Positions 1 to 5,944 of a stretch of DNA of 6,249 nucleotides are shown here, one piece after another; positions within the stretch are counted from its first letter, which is position 1; every line of letters begins with the position of its first letter. Source of the DNA: Candidatus Dadabacteria bacterium (GTDB lineage Bacteria; Bdellovibrionota_C; UBA2361; J135). The translations under genes were made by a program, and so were the position numbers. A model generated the notes under the pieces. It did not search any database. It was not told the DNA's origin and saw only the letters and a list, made by a program, of their open reading frames with translations. The DNA is taken from the NCBI GenBank assembly GCA_003694225.1, contig RFKT01000155.1, positions 1 to 6,249 on the forward strand, in the 5' to 3' direction.

Positions 1-1569
1 GATTTTAAGAAGGCAGCTCTTCACGGAAATGTTGCAAGAAAAAAGAGGGCAGAGATATACGGCGATAGTAGAGCCCTTTTATGTGTAGCTACAGGGCAGA
101 TGGCCGCAAGGGATATGGGGCTTGTAAAAGGAGCGGAAGCTATACTTGATCTCTCCCAATTTTCGATGGTGATCTTTGACGAGATTCATCAAGCAAAGGG
201 AAATGATTGTTATGTGTTGATGCTCGAAGAGATCCGGAGGCACTTTGGCGGATGTAAGGTGCTCTGCCTTTCAGCAACCCCCGCAGAGACTAAGAGGGAT
301 CTTGACAACCTCCTTTATCTTCTTAGAGGAAACGATTTAAGGGAGAGGGTAGGGCTTATTAAGGTTAGAGTGGATCCTCAACCAAAAAAAATGATAAAAG
401 TTCCTGTGCCGCTCTCTCCGGATATCCTTTATTTTTCAAAGAAGCTCTATGAGGTAGCCGTTTGCTTGCATAAGAGGGCATTAGAGTTAAGCCAGCCTTA
501 TCCGGATATAGAGAGAGAGGTAAGAGCGCTTCTAAATGGCGAGGGAGACTCACCTTGGATAGCCCCTGAGAATGTCACAAAACGTCTCGTGTCACAGGTA
601 AGGCGTTCTGTACAATATCGGGCTTGGAGAGACAATCTTATAGAGCATATTTATGCCGTTGGCGCTGTCGGAAGATATTGGAGGTATCTGCTGGGTACTG
701 GAAAATTTTTCTTTCTTGATAGGATGGGAAGAGACTTAGTGTATGCCTTTAAGGTGGCTATAAGGGGCGAAAGAGAGTTACGCAGACCCAAATTACGGAG
801 AGGATCTGACAATAGCTGGTTTTTTAATATGCTTAGGCGAAATGGGGAATTGAGGCCTTTTATAGGGAGGATTACGGCAATTTACAGGGAGGTATCGGAA
901 GGGAGCGGTTTTTCATCTGTCCTGAAGGCTTCTAACTTGAGTGAGCTTGCTATAGAGACGGGCGTTTCGCGCAGCGATCTGGAAGATCTGAAGAGGGGAG
1001 GTAGTGGTCGGTATAAAAGTGGCGATGCATTGATTAAGGATATCTTTGCGCGGCTTAGAGCCTCTTTGAGCAGGGATGCAGAGTGGAGAGACCACCCTTT
1101 AACAGAGAGGATAGTTGACATAGTGGAATCTCACCTTAGGTATGACCGCGCAGGTTCAATCATCGTAGAGTCTAACTTTTATGAAGATGCGCTATTTATA
1201 TCTGAGGTTCTTGGAGGGCGTTTAGGCGAACTTTACGGGGTAAACTTCTGTACGGTGGCTGGCTCTCAATATATGGGGCACAGAACAGCTAGGGAAAATA
1301 TCGCCGGTTTTGCCGCAGGTAATTTCCCCGCCATGGCCTCTACAACCTTTATAGGCGAAGGGCACCATATTCCGGGTGCAAGCACCTTAATTATCAAGCA
1401 TCAGCCCCATAGGGCAAGCCAGCTTCAGCAGTTTAGGGGAAGAGTTGGGCGGGAAGGCGTAGGGCTTATTTACAACCTCCTGCTGCCTCAAGGAGAAAGG
1501 GCTTTTATGGTAAATATGAGAAGGCTCAAAGAGATGCAAAGATTAATAGACCGCACATTTGTGGATTAA
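1..1569 (+). CDS. Hef/FANCM-like superfamily 2 DNA helicase, 3' part (5' end outside window)
   Basis: The reading frame is open from base 1 to a TAA at 1567-1569, giving 522 residues of a gene whose start and Walker A motif lie upstream. An internal ATG at 100 is not the start, because helicase sequence (KKRAEIYGDSRALLCVATGQ, the motif Ia/Ib area) precedes it. Visible motifs, numbered from base 1: motif II DEIH at 60-63, motif III SAT at 91-93, a motif IV region near 388-397, motif V GEGHHIPGAS at 452-461, and motif VI QFRGRVGR at 477-484. The DEIH-QAKGN context, the long insert between the two RecA-like lobes (about residues 130-370) and the motif V/VI sequence resemble archaeal Hef and eukaryotic FANCM/MPH1, which remodel forks and branched DNA using ATP. 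The protein ends about 40 residues after motif VI, so there is no ERCC4 nuclease or C-terminal HhH domain. The first Arg of the usual QRxGRxGR is Phe. SF2 helicase is firm; the Hef-like assignment is likely. A phage or defence-associated helicase is the alternative. Confidence 0.85.
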   Translation, partial: DFKKAALHGNVARKKRAEIYGDSRALLCVATGQMAARDMGLVKGAEAILDLSQFSMVIFDEIHQAKGNDCYVLMLEEIRRHFGGCKVLCLSATPAETKRDLDNLLYLLRGNDLRERVGLIKVRVDPQPKKMIKVPVPLSPDILYFSKKLYEVAVCLHKRALELSQPYPDIEREVRALLNGEGDSPWIAPENVTKRLVSQVRRSVQYRAWRDNLIEHIYAVGAVGRYWRYLLGTGKFFFLDRMGRDLVYAFKVAIRGERELRRPKLRRGSDNSWFFNMLRRNGELRPFIGRITAIYREVSEGSGFSSVLKASNLSELAIETGVSRSDLEDLKRGGSGRYKSGDALIKDIFARLRASLSRDAEWRDHPLTERIVDIVESHLRYDRAGSIIVESNFYEDALFISEVLGGRLGELYGVNFCTVAGSQYMGHRTARENIAGFAAGNFPAMASTTFIGEGHHIPGASTLIIKHQPHRASQLQQFRGRVGREGVGLIYNLLLPQGERAFMVNMRRLKEMQRLIDRTFVD

Positions 1570-1576
1570 CTTCCCC

Positions 1577-1590
1577 TTTCGTCAACGAAA
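1577..1590. repeat. Small perfect inverted repeat after the helicase gene
   Basis: TTTCGT-CA-ACGAAA is a perfect inverted repeat that starts 7 bases after the helicase stop codon. As RNA it could form a 5-bp stem with a 4-base loop. It is not followed by a T-run, so it is not a convincing intrinsic terminator. It could equally be a small operator or a chance palindrome. Confidence 0.3.
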
Positions 1591-1644
1591 TTAGCGAGCC
1601 GCCGTTTTCTTGGCACAATAGACTGATTTTACTTGTTAAATTTT

Positions 1645-1672
1645 TTGGGTGTCCTTTTTCTTACGCTATAGT
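1645..1672 (+). promoter_or_regulatory. Weak sigma70-type promoter candidate for the pilin operon
   Basis: TATAGT at 1667-1672 matches five of six -10 consensus bases. TTGGGT at 1645-1650, with a 16-base spacer, matches three of six -35 bases. The pair ends 45 bases before the first operon start at 1718. It is the best pair I could find in the 148-base spacer, and some promoter is expected there because the operon follows an unrelated helicase gene. The poor -35 keeps confidence low. Confidence 0.3.
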
Positions 1673-1717
1673 GTTACATAAGGGCATGGGGGATAACGGT
1701 TTGGTATGCATTAATAG

Positions 1718-2083
1718 ATGGGAAAGTGGATAGATAGAGCGCTTTTGTTGCTGCTGGTTGGAGGGGCAGCTGTTTTGCTTCAGTGCGCGGCGCTTAATGG
1801 CAGAAATACAGCGGCAAAGGAGGCTTTAGCTAGCCTTAGAGATGCCCTTTATAACAGAAATGGGGGAGACCTCTTTGTGTTAAATCCCTCAAAGGAGAGA
1901 TTGAATAGCATTGCGGGCAGAGGCTCTATCCCTCAAGGGATAAAAGCTGAGTATGTGATAAGAGCGGGTGAGGGCGCCAAAAAGATTATCCTGATATCTC
2001 TGTCTTACAGGGGGGGAGGCTTAAGATTTGTGTGGAGTGATATCTTTGGAGCTAGGCTTTATCAGATTGTGGAGGAGGATTAA
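1718..2083 (+). CDS. Unrecognised small single-pass membrane protein, first gene of the minor-pilin operon
   Basis: This 121-residue protein is not one I recognise. Its N-terminus is a short basic head (MGKWIDR) followed by a hydrophobic segment at about residues 8-26, which could be a signal anchor. A probable amphipathic helix (about 30-45) follows, then an extracytoplasmic domain of about 75 residues that looks beta-rich (KKIILISLSYRGG near 88-100). The helix-then-beta layout resembles a pilin, but there is no G/A-xTLxE prepilin site. Cys23 lies in the hydrophobic segment, but Gln at -1 rules out a normal lipobox. An in-frame TAG lies directly before the ATG, so the start cannot be further upstream. 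No clear Shine-Dalgarno precedes it, so translation may be weak or leaderless-like. The next gene begins 8 bases after its stop. Its place at the head of the pseudopilin cluster suggests a pilus/secretion assembly role by inference only. Confidence 0.7.
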   Translation: MGKWIDRALLLLLVGGAAVLLQCAALNGRNTAAKEALASLRDALYNRNGGDLFVLNPSKERLNSIAGRGSIPQGIKAEYVIRAGEGAKKIILISLSYRGGGLRFVWSDIFGARLYQIVEED

Positions 2084-2091
2084 AGGCTGAA

Positions 2092-2601
2092 ATGGATGAG
2101 CGTGACACACCCCCTGAGAAAGAGATTAAAGAGGTTGGGGAGAGCTATGAAGATCTCTTAAAAGAGACTCTGCAAGGTGAAGCAGAGAGAGGACATATTG
2201 GGGCTCCGAGGCTTGTCGTGCTTGAGCGTGAACCGTTGAATCTCCTTACCCCTAAAAGGATTTTTTTAATTTTTGCTGTGTGCTGTGTGTGGCTGGCTGC
2301 CATAAGCTGGGAGATATCTCTTGCTTCAGGTGTAAGATTTGCTCAGCATAAAAGATCCCTAAGCCTACTTATAGAGAAAGCACCAGCGTCAAGCCGGGAT
2401 AGAAAAGTGGCAGAGGAGATCGTGTCGATAGCTTTGGAAGCGGGGAGGCGCCGGAAGGATCTTTTGGAAGCGGTTATGCCCAGTGTTGATCGGTTAAAAT
2501 CACTGCTTAAGACGGCACAAAAAGGTGGATTTAATATTGAGGGCTTAAAGGATCCGGTTGTTACGGAAAGAGGAGAGATTGTGCTTATAGATATTGAATA
2601 A
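2092..2601 (+). CDS. Unrecognised bitopic membrane protein, second gene of the minor-pilin operon
   Basis: This 169-residue protein is of unknown family. It has an acidic, Glu-rich N-terminal segment (about 1-55), one transmembrane helix at about 57-77 (IFLIFAVCCVWLAAIS), then a largely helical, basic region (about 85-145) and a short C-terminal strand-like end. The positive residues (KR at 55-56) before the helix favour a cytoplasmic N-terminus and a C-terminal domain outside the membrane. This is the general topology of inner-membrane alignment proteins of type IV pilus systems (PilN/PilO), but I see no sequence match to them. The ATG lies 8 bases after the previous stop. Possible Shine-Dalgarno sequences are AAAGG at 2082-2086 (5-base spacer) and a GGAGGAGG further back at 2071-2078. 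The next gene starts 6 bases after its stop. A pilus-related role is inferred from the operon alone. Confidence 0.75.
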   Translation: MDERDTPPEKEIKEVGESYEDLLKETLQGEAERGHIGAPRLVVLEREPLNLLTPKRIFLIFAVCCVWLAAISWEISLASGVRFAQHKRSLSLLIEKAPASSRDRKVAEEIVSIALEAGRRRKDLLEAVMPSVDRLKSLLKTAQKGGFNIEGLKDPVVTERGEIVLIDIE

Positions 2602-2607
2602 ATTCTG

Positions 2608-3084
2608 ATGAAAATCCTTTGTAGCAGAACTGCCAGCACACTTATAGAGTTTGTTGTGTCATTTTCAATAATGTCAATTATAGCCTACATAGCGGTAGGT
2701 GGATTTAGCGAGATTCGAGAGTCTGTAAGGAAGAAAGGGGGGCTTACTTCTTTCATTTCTTATTTTAATGCGGCGCGCTCTCAGGCTGTAGCTGGCGGAA
2801 ATAGGGTGATAATTGGCACAACTGTTGACGGGACTATAATATCGGTGGGAGCTGATTATATCCCGTTTAGTGACGACTACACAGAAGATAAGATACTTTT
2901 CTTCCGCGAGCTGCCCCTTGGAGTTTCCCTGACTCTATCTTCTCCTCTGGCTATAAATCCCTTTGGTTTTGCCATTGATAACAAGGGAGCCCCCGCCAAT
3001 GTAAGCTTTTCTCTCTCTTATCTTGGAGAGATATACTGTAAAGGGGAAATACTTTCATCTGGGCAGATGGACTATGTTTGCTAA
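2608..3084 (+). CDS. GspH/FimT-like minor pseudopilin with atypical cleavage site
   Basis: This 158-residue prepilin-like protein has a nine-residue basic leader (MKILCSRTA), then STLIEFVVSFSIMSIIAYIAV, a type III (prepilin) signal with the conserved Glu at mature position 5 (E14). Cleavage would fall after Ala9 rather than the usual Gly, and Ser replaces the usual Phe/Met at +1. After the hydrophobic helix comes SFISYFNAARSQAVAGGNRVII (split here at 49-60 and 61-69), the pattern seen in GspH/FimT family proteins, where a helix with ARSxA leads into the first beta strand. The remainder looks like a beta-sandwich. Cys144 and Cys158 at the C-terminus could form a disulphide loop like that of many type IV pilins. 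GspH/FimT proteins are minor pseudopilins of the priming complex, processed by prepilin peptidase at the inner membrane. No Shine-Dalgarno is evident near 2608, so coupling to the gene 6 bases upstream is likely. Confidence 0.82.
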   Translation: MKILCSRTASTLIEFVVSFSIMSIIAYIAVGGFSEIRESVRKKGGLTSFISYFNAARSQAVAGGNRVIIGTTVDGTIISVGADYIPFSDDYTEDKILFFRELPLGVSLTLSSPLAINPFGFAIDNKGAPANVSFSLSYLGEIYCKGEILSSGQMDYVC

Positions 3085-3463
3085 GCGGAAGAGGAGATAT
3101 AACAGCGGAATCACACTTATTGAGGTTATAGCGACTCTAGGAGTGTTTGCTATTTTCTTTGTCGGGTTGGCTACATACCTTCAGGCGAATCTATGGAGCA
3201 GGGGAAAGATAAAGCGTGTGGGAACGGCCTCCTCCCTCGCTCAACGGAAGATGGCAGCTTTGCTGGCTTATCCTCCAAGCGCTCTTGGTGATTCAATGGA
3301 TGGCACAGAGGAGATAGAAGAGGAGGGAATGAAATTTAAGAGAACCGTTGACATAACCGTTAACAGTGATGGGACAAAGACGGTCTTTGTGTCTGTCAAT
3401 GTTGTCTCATCTCTTTATGGGGGATCTGTTACCTACACCGTTACTGTTCCTTCGGAGGGTTAA
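3074..3463 (+). CDS. PilV/GspI-like minor pseudopilin
   Basis: This is a 129-residue prepilin. The start chosen is the ATG at 3074, which overlaps the end of the preceding gene by 11 bases. It gives a compact basic leader (MFAKRKRRYNSG, 12 residues) directly before ITLIEVIATLGVFAIF. An in-frame ATG at 3023 would add 17 residues and deepen the overlap, and is less likely. The site is canonical: Gly12 at -1, a hydrophobic residue at +1 and Glu17 at mature position 5. An AQRKM segment at 56-60, in the helix that follows, and a C-terminal beta segment with a GG turn (SSLYGGSVTYTVTV) match the PilV/GspI type, which acts with FimT/GspH, PilW/GspJ and PilX/GspK subunits to prime the pilus or pseudopilus. 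The stop is followed almost at once by the next prepilin gene. Prepilin identity is firm; the PilV/GspI subtype rests on layout and order. Confidence 0.82.
   Translation: MFAKRKRRYNSGITLIEVIATLGVFAIFFVGLATYLQANLWSRGKIKRVGTASSLAQRKMAALLAYPPSALGDSMDGTEEIEEEGMKFKRTVDITVNSDGTKTVFVSVNVVSSLYGGSVTYTVTVPSEG
3454..3458 (+). promoter_or_regulatory. Shine-Dalgarno GGAGG that argues for a TTG start
   Basis: GGAGG sits inside the last codons of the PilV-like gene. It is 6 bases before a TTG at 3465 but 15 bases before the ATG at 3474. Usual spacing therefore favours the TTG as the initiator of the PilW-like gene. Both starts give the same mature protein after leader cleavage. Confidence 0.6.
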
Positions 3464-3464
3464 C

Positions 3465-4319
3465 TTGCTCTTTATGGATTTAGATCGAGAAAATGGGTTT
3501 AGCCTTGTTGAACTCTTGGTTTCGGTACTTATGTTTTCTATAGTGTCTCTTTTAATTGCTTCATCTTCTGTATACACACTCCGTTCGCTTACAGAATACT
3601 ACATGGTACAAGGCGCAGATGAAGACGCGCAGTGGCTTTCACATCTTATATACAAGGAGCTTAGGGAGATAGGAAGCGGGATGCCTTTAGAGCAGTCAGA
3701 TTTTACATATGAAAAGGCTTATTTGGGGGACGCGCCTCTGCCTGTGCTTACAACCTCGACAAATGCAAAGATAGTGTTTAGGAGAAGTTATAGGCAGGGA
3801 GCTGGGACAGTTCTTGTGTCTGATTTTGATCCTAAATCTTCCTTAAGCTTTGCTGTTGTTTCTGGGAAAGGATTGCAAGACGGTTGGAATCTCTACCTTT
3901 CTAACAGTACTGAAGGCGGTGAAGACGGCCTTTACGGAACCATAGAGTCTGTTAATGGCTCTATGGTGACCCTTTCATCTGTGTTGGCGGTAACAGAAGG
4001 CGCAAAGTTTCCATCTGGAAGCCTTGTATCACCGGTAGAAACGGTTACTATTGCCTCACAACCTGTCTGGGGCGATGTAACTTTGAACGGCGAGGTTATA
4101 GGAAAAAACTCTCAGGTTGTTTTTGAGTATTTTGACAGCGATGGAAACTTAATACCTCTTCCTTTGACTCCTGAAAAGATCGCCAATTCTCTTTCTTCTA
4201 TAGAAGTAAGCGTATATTGCAGATCCGAGAGAGAGCTGCGCACGGGAGGGTACTACATAGGGGTATCGAGGTTAAGGGCGTTTCTTATCTCTCCTGTTTG
4301 GAGCAGGCGGAATGGATAA
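3465..4319 (+). CDS. PilW/GspJ-like minor pseudopilin
   Basis: This is a 284-residue prepilin from the TTG at 3465, or 281 residues from the ATG at 3474. The TTG is chosen because a GGAGG lies 6 bases before it. A longer frame back to 3366 would overlap the PilV-like gene by 98 bases and is rejected. The signal is canonical: ENG, then FSLVELLVSVLMFSIVSLLIA, with Gly at -1 and Glu at +5. The leader is unusually acidic (MDLDRENG portion) where most are basic. The helix is followed by IYKELREIGSG, the D/E-x2-REIG pattern typical of PilW proteins, and then a long beta-rich region. Near the C-terminus, VFEYFDSDGNLIPL and IANSLSSIEVSVYCRSE match the PilW pattern of a strand, a turn, then an Ia-x-S-IxxVxV segment. 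PilW/GspJ subunits bridge the tip complex to the pilus body. The stop overlaps the next start by 8 bases (ATGGATAA). Confidence 0.85.
   Translation: MLFMDLDRENGFSLVELLVSVLMFSIVSLLIASSSVYTLRSLTEYYMVQGADEDAQWLSHLIYKELREIGSGMPLEQSDFTYEKAYLGDAPLPVLTTSTNAKIVFRRSYRQGAGTVLVSDFDPKSSLSFAVVSGKGLQDGWNLYLSNSTEGGEDGLYGTIESVNGSMVTLSSVLAVTEGAKFPSGSLVSPVETVTIASQPVWGDVTLNGEVIGKNSQVVFEYFDSDGNLIPLPLTPEKIANSLSSIEVSVYCRSERELRTGGYYIGVSRLRAFLISPVWSRRNG
4300..4303 (+). promoter_or_regulatory. Shine-Dalgarno for the PilX-like gene
   Basis: GGAG lies within the end of the PilW-like gene, 8 bases before the ATG at 4312. It supports that start, and translation is also likely coupled through the 8-base stop/start overlap. 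Confidence 0.6.
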
Positions 4320-5775
4320 AAAGAGAGGGTTTGCCCTTATAGCCGCTATGGCATTTGTCGCTATAACCTCAGCAGTGGTCTATTTCCTCCTTGAACGTTC
4401 CCAATTTGGCTTGCAGGGTGTAAGAAGCAGGCTTGATCTTGTAGAAGAGGAATACAAGATAGAGGATTCCATTTATAAATCTATTGAGTGGCTTAACTCC
4501 GGTAAAATTTATAAGCCTTTTTCCGGAAGGTATTTTAGCAAGCTTTTTGATGTAACGTCGCCTTCCTTTGGTTCTAATGATGGATTGTATCCTGTGCCTA
4601 CTCAGTTAAAACTCAAAGGGACAGATAAAAGCGTTATATATTCTACCGATCCCGATTTAGGATCTTCTACCTTTGGATCCCTCTTGGGTATGTTGGGAGC
4701 TGCTTTTCCTGTTGCTCCTCTAAGGATAGATGGAGCGAAGGTAAAGATAACGTTGGTTAACGGTGTGCCGTTAAGTGGCGGCGTGGATGAAGAAGCTTCA
4801 GATGCGAAGGATCACTATCCTATATTTCGCATTGATGCGATGAGCGGCATCCAAAGCGGTATGCATAGGGTGGGATATGTTGTTGGAAAGCTGATTTACG
4901 GCGGCAGAACCGGGATATATGGCGAGCAAAAAGCGGTTATGGGTGGAAGGTGTGATGCGTACGATTCAAGTGAGTCTTTATATAGTACGGATACAAAATC
5001 GCCTGATTGCTTAGTTGCTTCTTATAAGAAGGTTGAGATAGGAGCCAAGGGGGTTGTATGGGGCTCTGTTGCGGCGAATAAAGAGGTAAAGATTAAAAAG
5101 GGAGGGGAGGTATGCAAGGATTTTCAAGATGGATGCCCAAATGAGGGTGAGGTGTGCGAGGGTGGACAGTGCAATGTATCTAAATTAAAGGGGAATAACG
5201 GCTGGGAAAGCTACTGTCCGACAGATCAAGGAGACCTTACGGTTAATGGCAGTATGATATTAAAGTTGAGTGGAGGGTCACCTGATAAAAACTGCTGGAG
5301 CAAGGTAACAATTCGCAACAAATCAACTCTTACATTGGTTTCAACAAGGTATGATTATTTCTTCAAAAAACTTGAATTTAAGGGGAAGAAATCCCTATTA
5401 AAGATTAGCCCCTCTACAAAAAATGGAGTGGTAAGCCTTCATGTAAAAGAGATAGAGCCAAAAACAATAAAGGGAAAAGCGATTGAAAATTCATTTCGTC
5501 CTGTTCAGTTTGAGTTCTTGTTTCACGGAGACGATAAGGTGAACCTTAGCGGTACAGAATTATATATGGCGCTTATAGCCCCGTCAGCTGAGATAAAGGT
5601 CATGAATAATGTGGAGTTTTGGGGGGTGATTAAGGCAAAGAAGCTATCTGTTGGAAGGAAGGCTTTTATACACTATGACCTCTCTGAAGGCTCATCAGGG
5701 GAGCTTACAGGGATTTTCTATAAACTTACTCGTGTGGAAAATCTCTTGGGGCGCTCTGAGGCTTATGGAGACTGA
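4312..5775 (+). CDS. PilX/GspK-like large minor pilin with Cys-rich insert, candidate pilus tip subunit
   Basis: This is a 487-residue protein with a very short leader (MDKKRG) and then FALIAAMAFVAITSAVVYFLL, a prepilin-type signal. Mature position 5 is Ala, not Glu, as in GspK-type subunits that cap the filament and need no partner above them. A helical region (35-62) is followed by a beta-rich body. From about 198 to 330 there are eight cysteines (214, 233, 268, 275, 282, 287, 302, 328). Four of them form a tight Cx6Cx6Cx4C cluster, so an extracytoplasmic disulphide-stabilised insert is likely. The C-terminal part alternates short beta strands and ends with MALIAPSAEIKV, then VEFWGVIKAKKLSVG and IHYD at 453-456. 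I associate this pattern (apparent surface/antigen-like beta repeats ending in IHYD) with large PilX-type proteins of Gram-negative bacteria. The gene closes the operon. The prepilin assignment is strong; the tip position and any adhesive role are inferred. Confidence 0.8.
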   Translation: MDKKRGFALIAAMAFVAITSAVVYFLLERSQFGLQGVRSRLDLVEEEYKIEDSIYKSIEWLNSGKIYKPFSGRYFSKLFDVTSPSFGSNDGLYPVPTQLKLKGTDKSVIYSTDPDLGSSTFGSLLGMLGAAFPVAPLRIDGAKVKITLVNGVPLSGGVDEEASDAKDHYPIFRIDAMSGIQSGMHRVGYVVGKLIYGGRTGIYGEQKAVMGGRCDAYDSSESLYSTDTKSPDCLVASYKKVEIGAKGVVWGSVAANKEVKIKKGGEVCKDFQDGCPNEGEVCEGGQCNVSKLKGNNGWESYCPTDQGDLTVNGSMILKLSGGSPDKNCWSKVTIRNKSTLTLVSTRYDYFFKKLEFKGKKSLLKISPSTKNGVVSLHVKEIEPKTIKGKAIENSFRPVQFEFLFHGDDKVNLSGTELYMALIAPSAEIKVMNNVEFWGVIKAKKLSVGRKAFIHYDLSEGSSGELTGIFYKLTRVENLLGRSEAYGD

Positions 5776-5834
5776 GTTCTATCTGCTTATTTTTATTTAT
5801 GTTATTTTATTGTTTAGCCGATCATAGTCTCTGA

Positions 5835-5852
5835 TGGGTTTTAATATACCCA
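5835..5852. repeat. Short inverted repeat upstream of the phosphofructokinase gene
   Basis: TGGGT (5835-5839) and ACCCA (5848-5852) are complementary across an 8-base AT-rich centre. The stem is short and has no T-run after it, so it is a poor terminator. It lies upstream of the candidate promoter and could be an operator, but may be chance. Confidence 0.2.
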
Positions 5853-5860
5853 ACAAGCCC

Positions 5861-5889
5861 CTGCCGAGTTTTAGGCAACTGGCTATATA
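5861..5889 (+). promoter_or_regulatory. Weak promoter candidate for the phosphofructokinase gene
   Basis: TATATA at 5884-5889 resembles a -10 box (five of six consensus bases), overlapping an alternative TATAGT at 5886-5891. CTGCCG at 5861-5866, with a 17-base spacer, matches only three of six -35 bases. A separate promoter is expected here because the 169-base gap and the change of function separate this gene from the pilin operon. Confidence 0.28.
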
Positions 5890-5930
5890 GTTCGATTCTG
5901 CGATAAGATTTTTCTTGGAAGATTTGCATT

Positions 5931-5935
5931 AGGAG
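5931..5935 (+). promoter_or_regulatory. Shine-Dalgarno of the phosphofructokinase gene
   Basis: AGGAG lies 9 bases before the ATG at 5945, and the frame from that ATG begins directly with the conserved N-terminus of phosphofructokinases. This fixes the start. Confidence 0.75.
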
Positions 5936-5944
5936 ATATCTGTT

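Noticed and set aside
365..1121. Three minus-strand frames (365-553, 882-1121, 913-1095) opposite the helicase
   Set aside because: They mirror a conserved helicase coding region, overlap one another, and show no recognisable protein features.
1610..1626. TTGGCAC as a sigma54 -24 element for the pilin operon
   Set aside because: TGGCAC fits the -24 half, but the bases at the -12 position read CTGA, with no GC doublet at the required distance.
1686..1733. A 15-codon leader-peptide frame overlapping the first operon gene
   Set aside because: It has only an AAGG that is too close to its ATG, no attenuator-like structure, and no unusual run of one amino acid.
1784..1795. Lipoprotein signal at Cys23 of the first operon protein
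   Set aside because: The residues before Cys are LLQ; a lipobox needs a small residue such as Gly or Ala at -1.
2343..2639. 98-codon minus-strand frame
   Set aside because: It is antisense to the second operon gene and the start of the third, with low-complexity Ser/Ile-rich translation and no motif.
3023..3073. Upstream ATG for the PilV-like gene
   Set aside because: It adds 17 residues before a leader that is already complete and typical from 3074, and enlarges the overlap with the preceding gene.
3366..3464. Longer N-terminus for the PilW-like gene
   Set aside because: It would overlap the PilV-like gene by 98 bases and place a long non-leader segment before the prepilin cleavage site.
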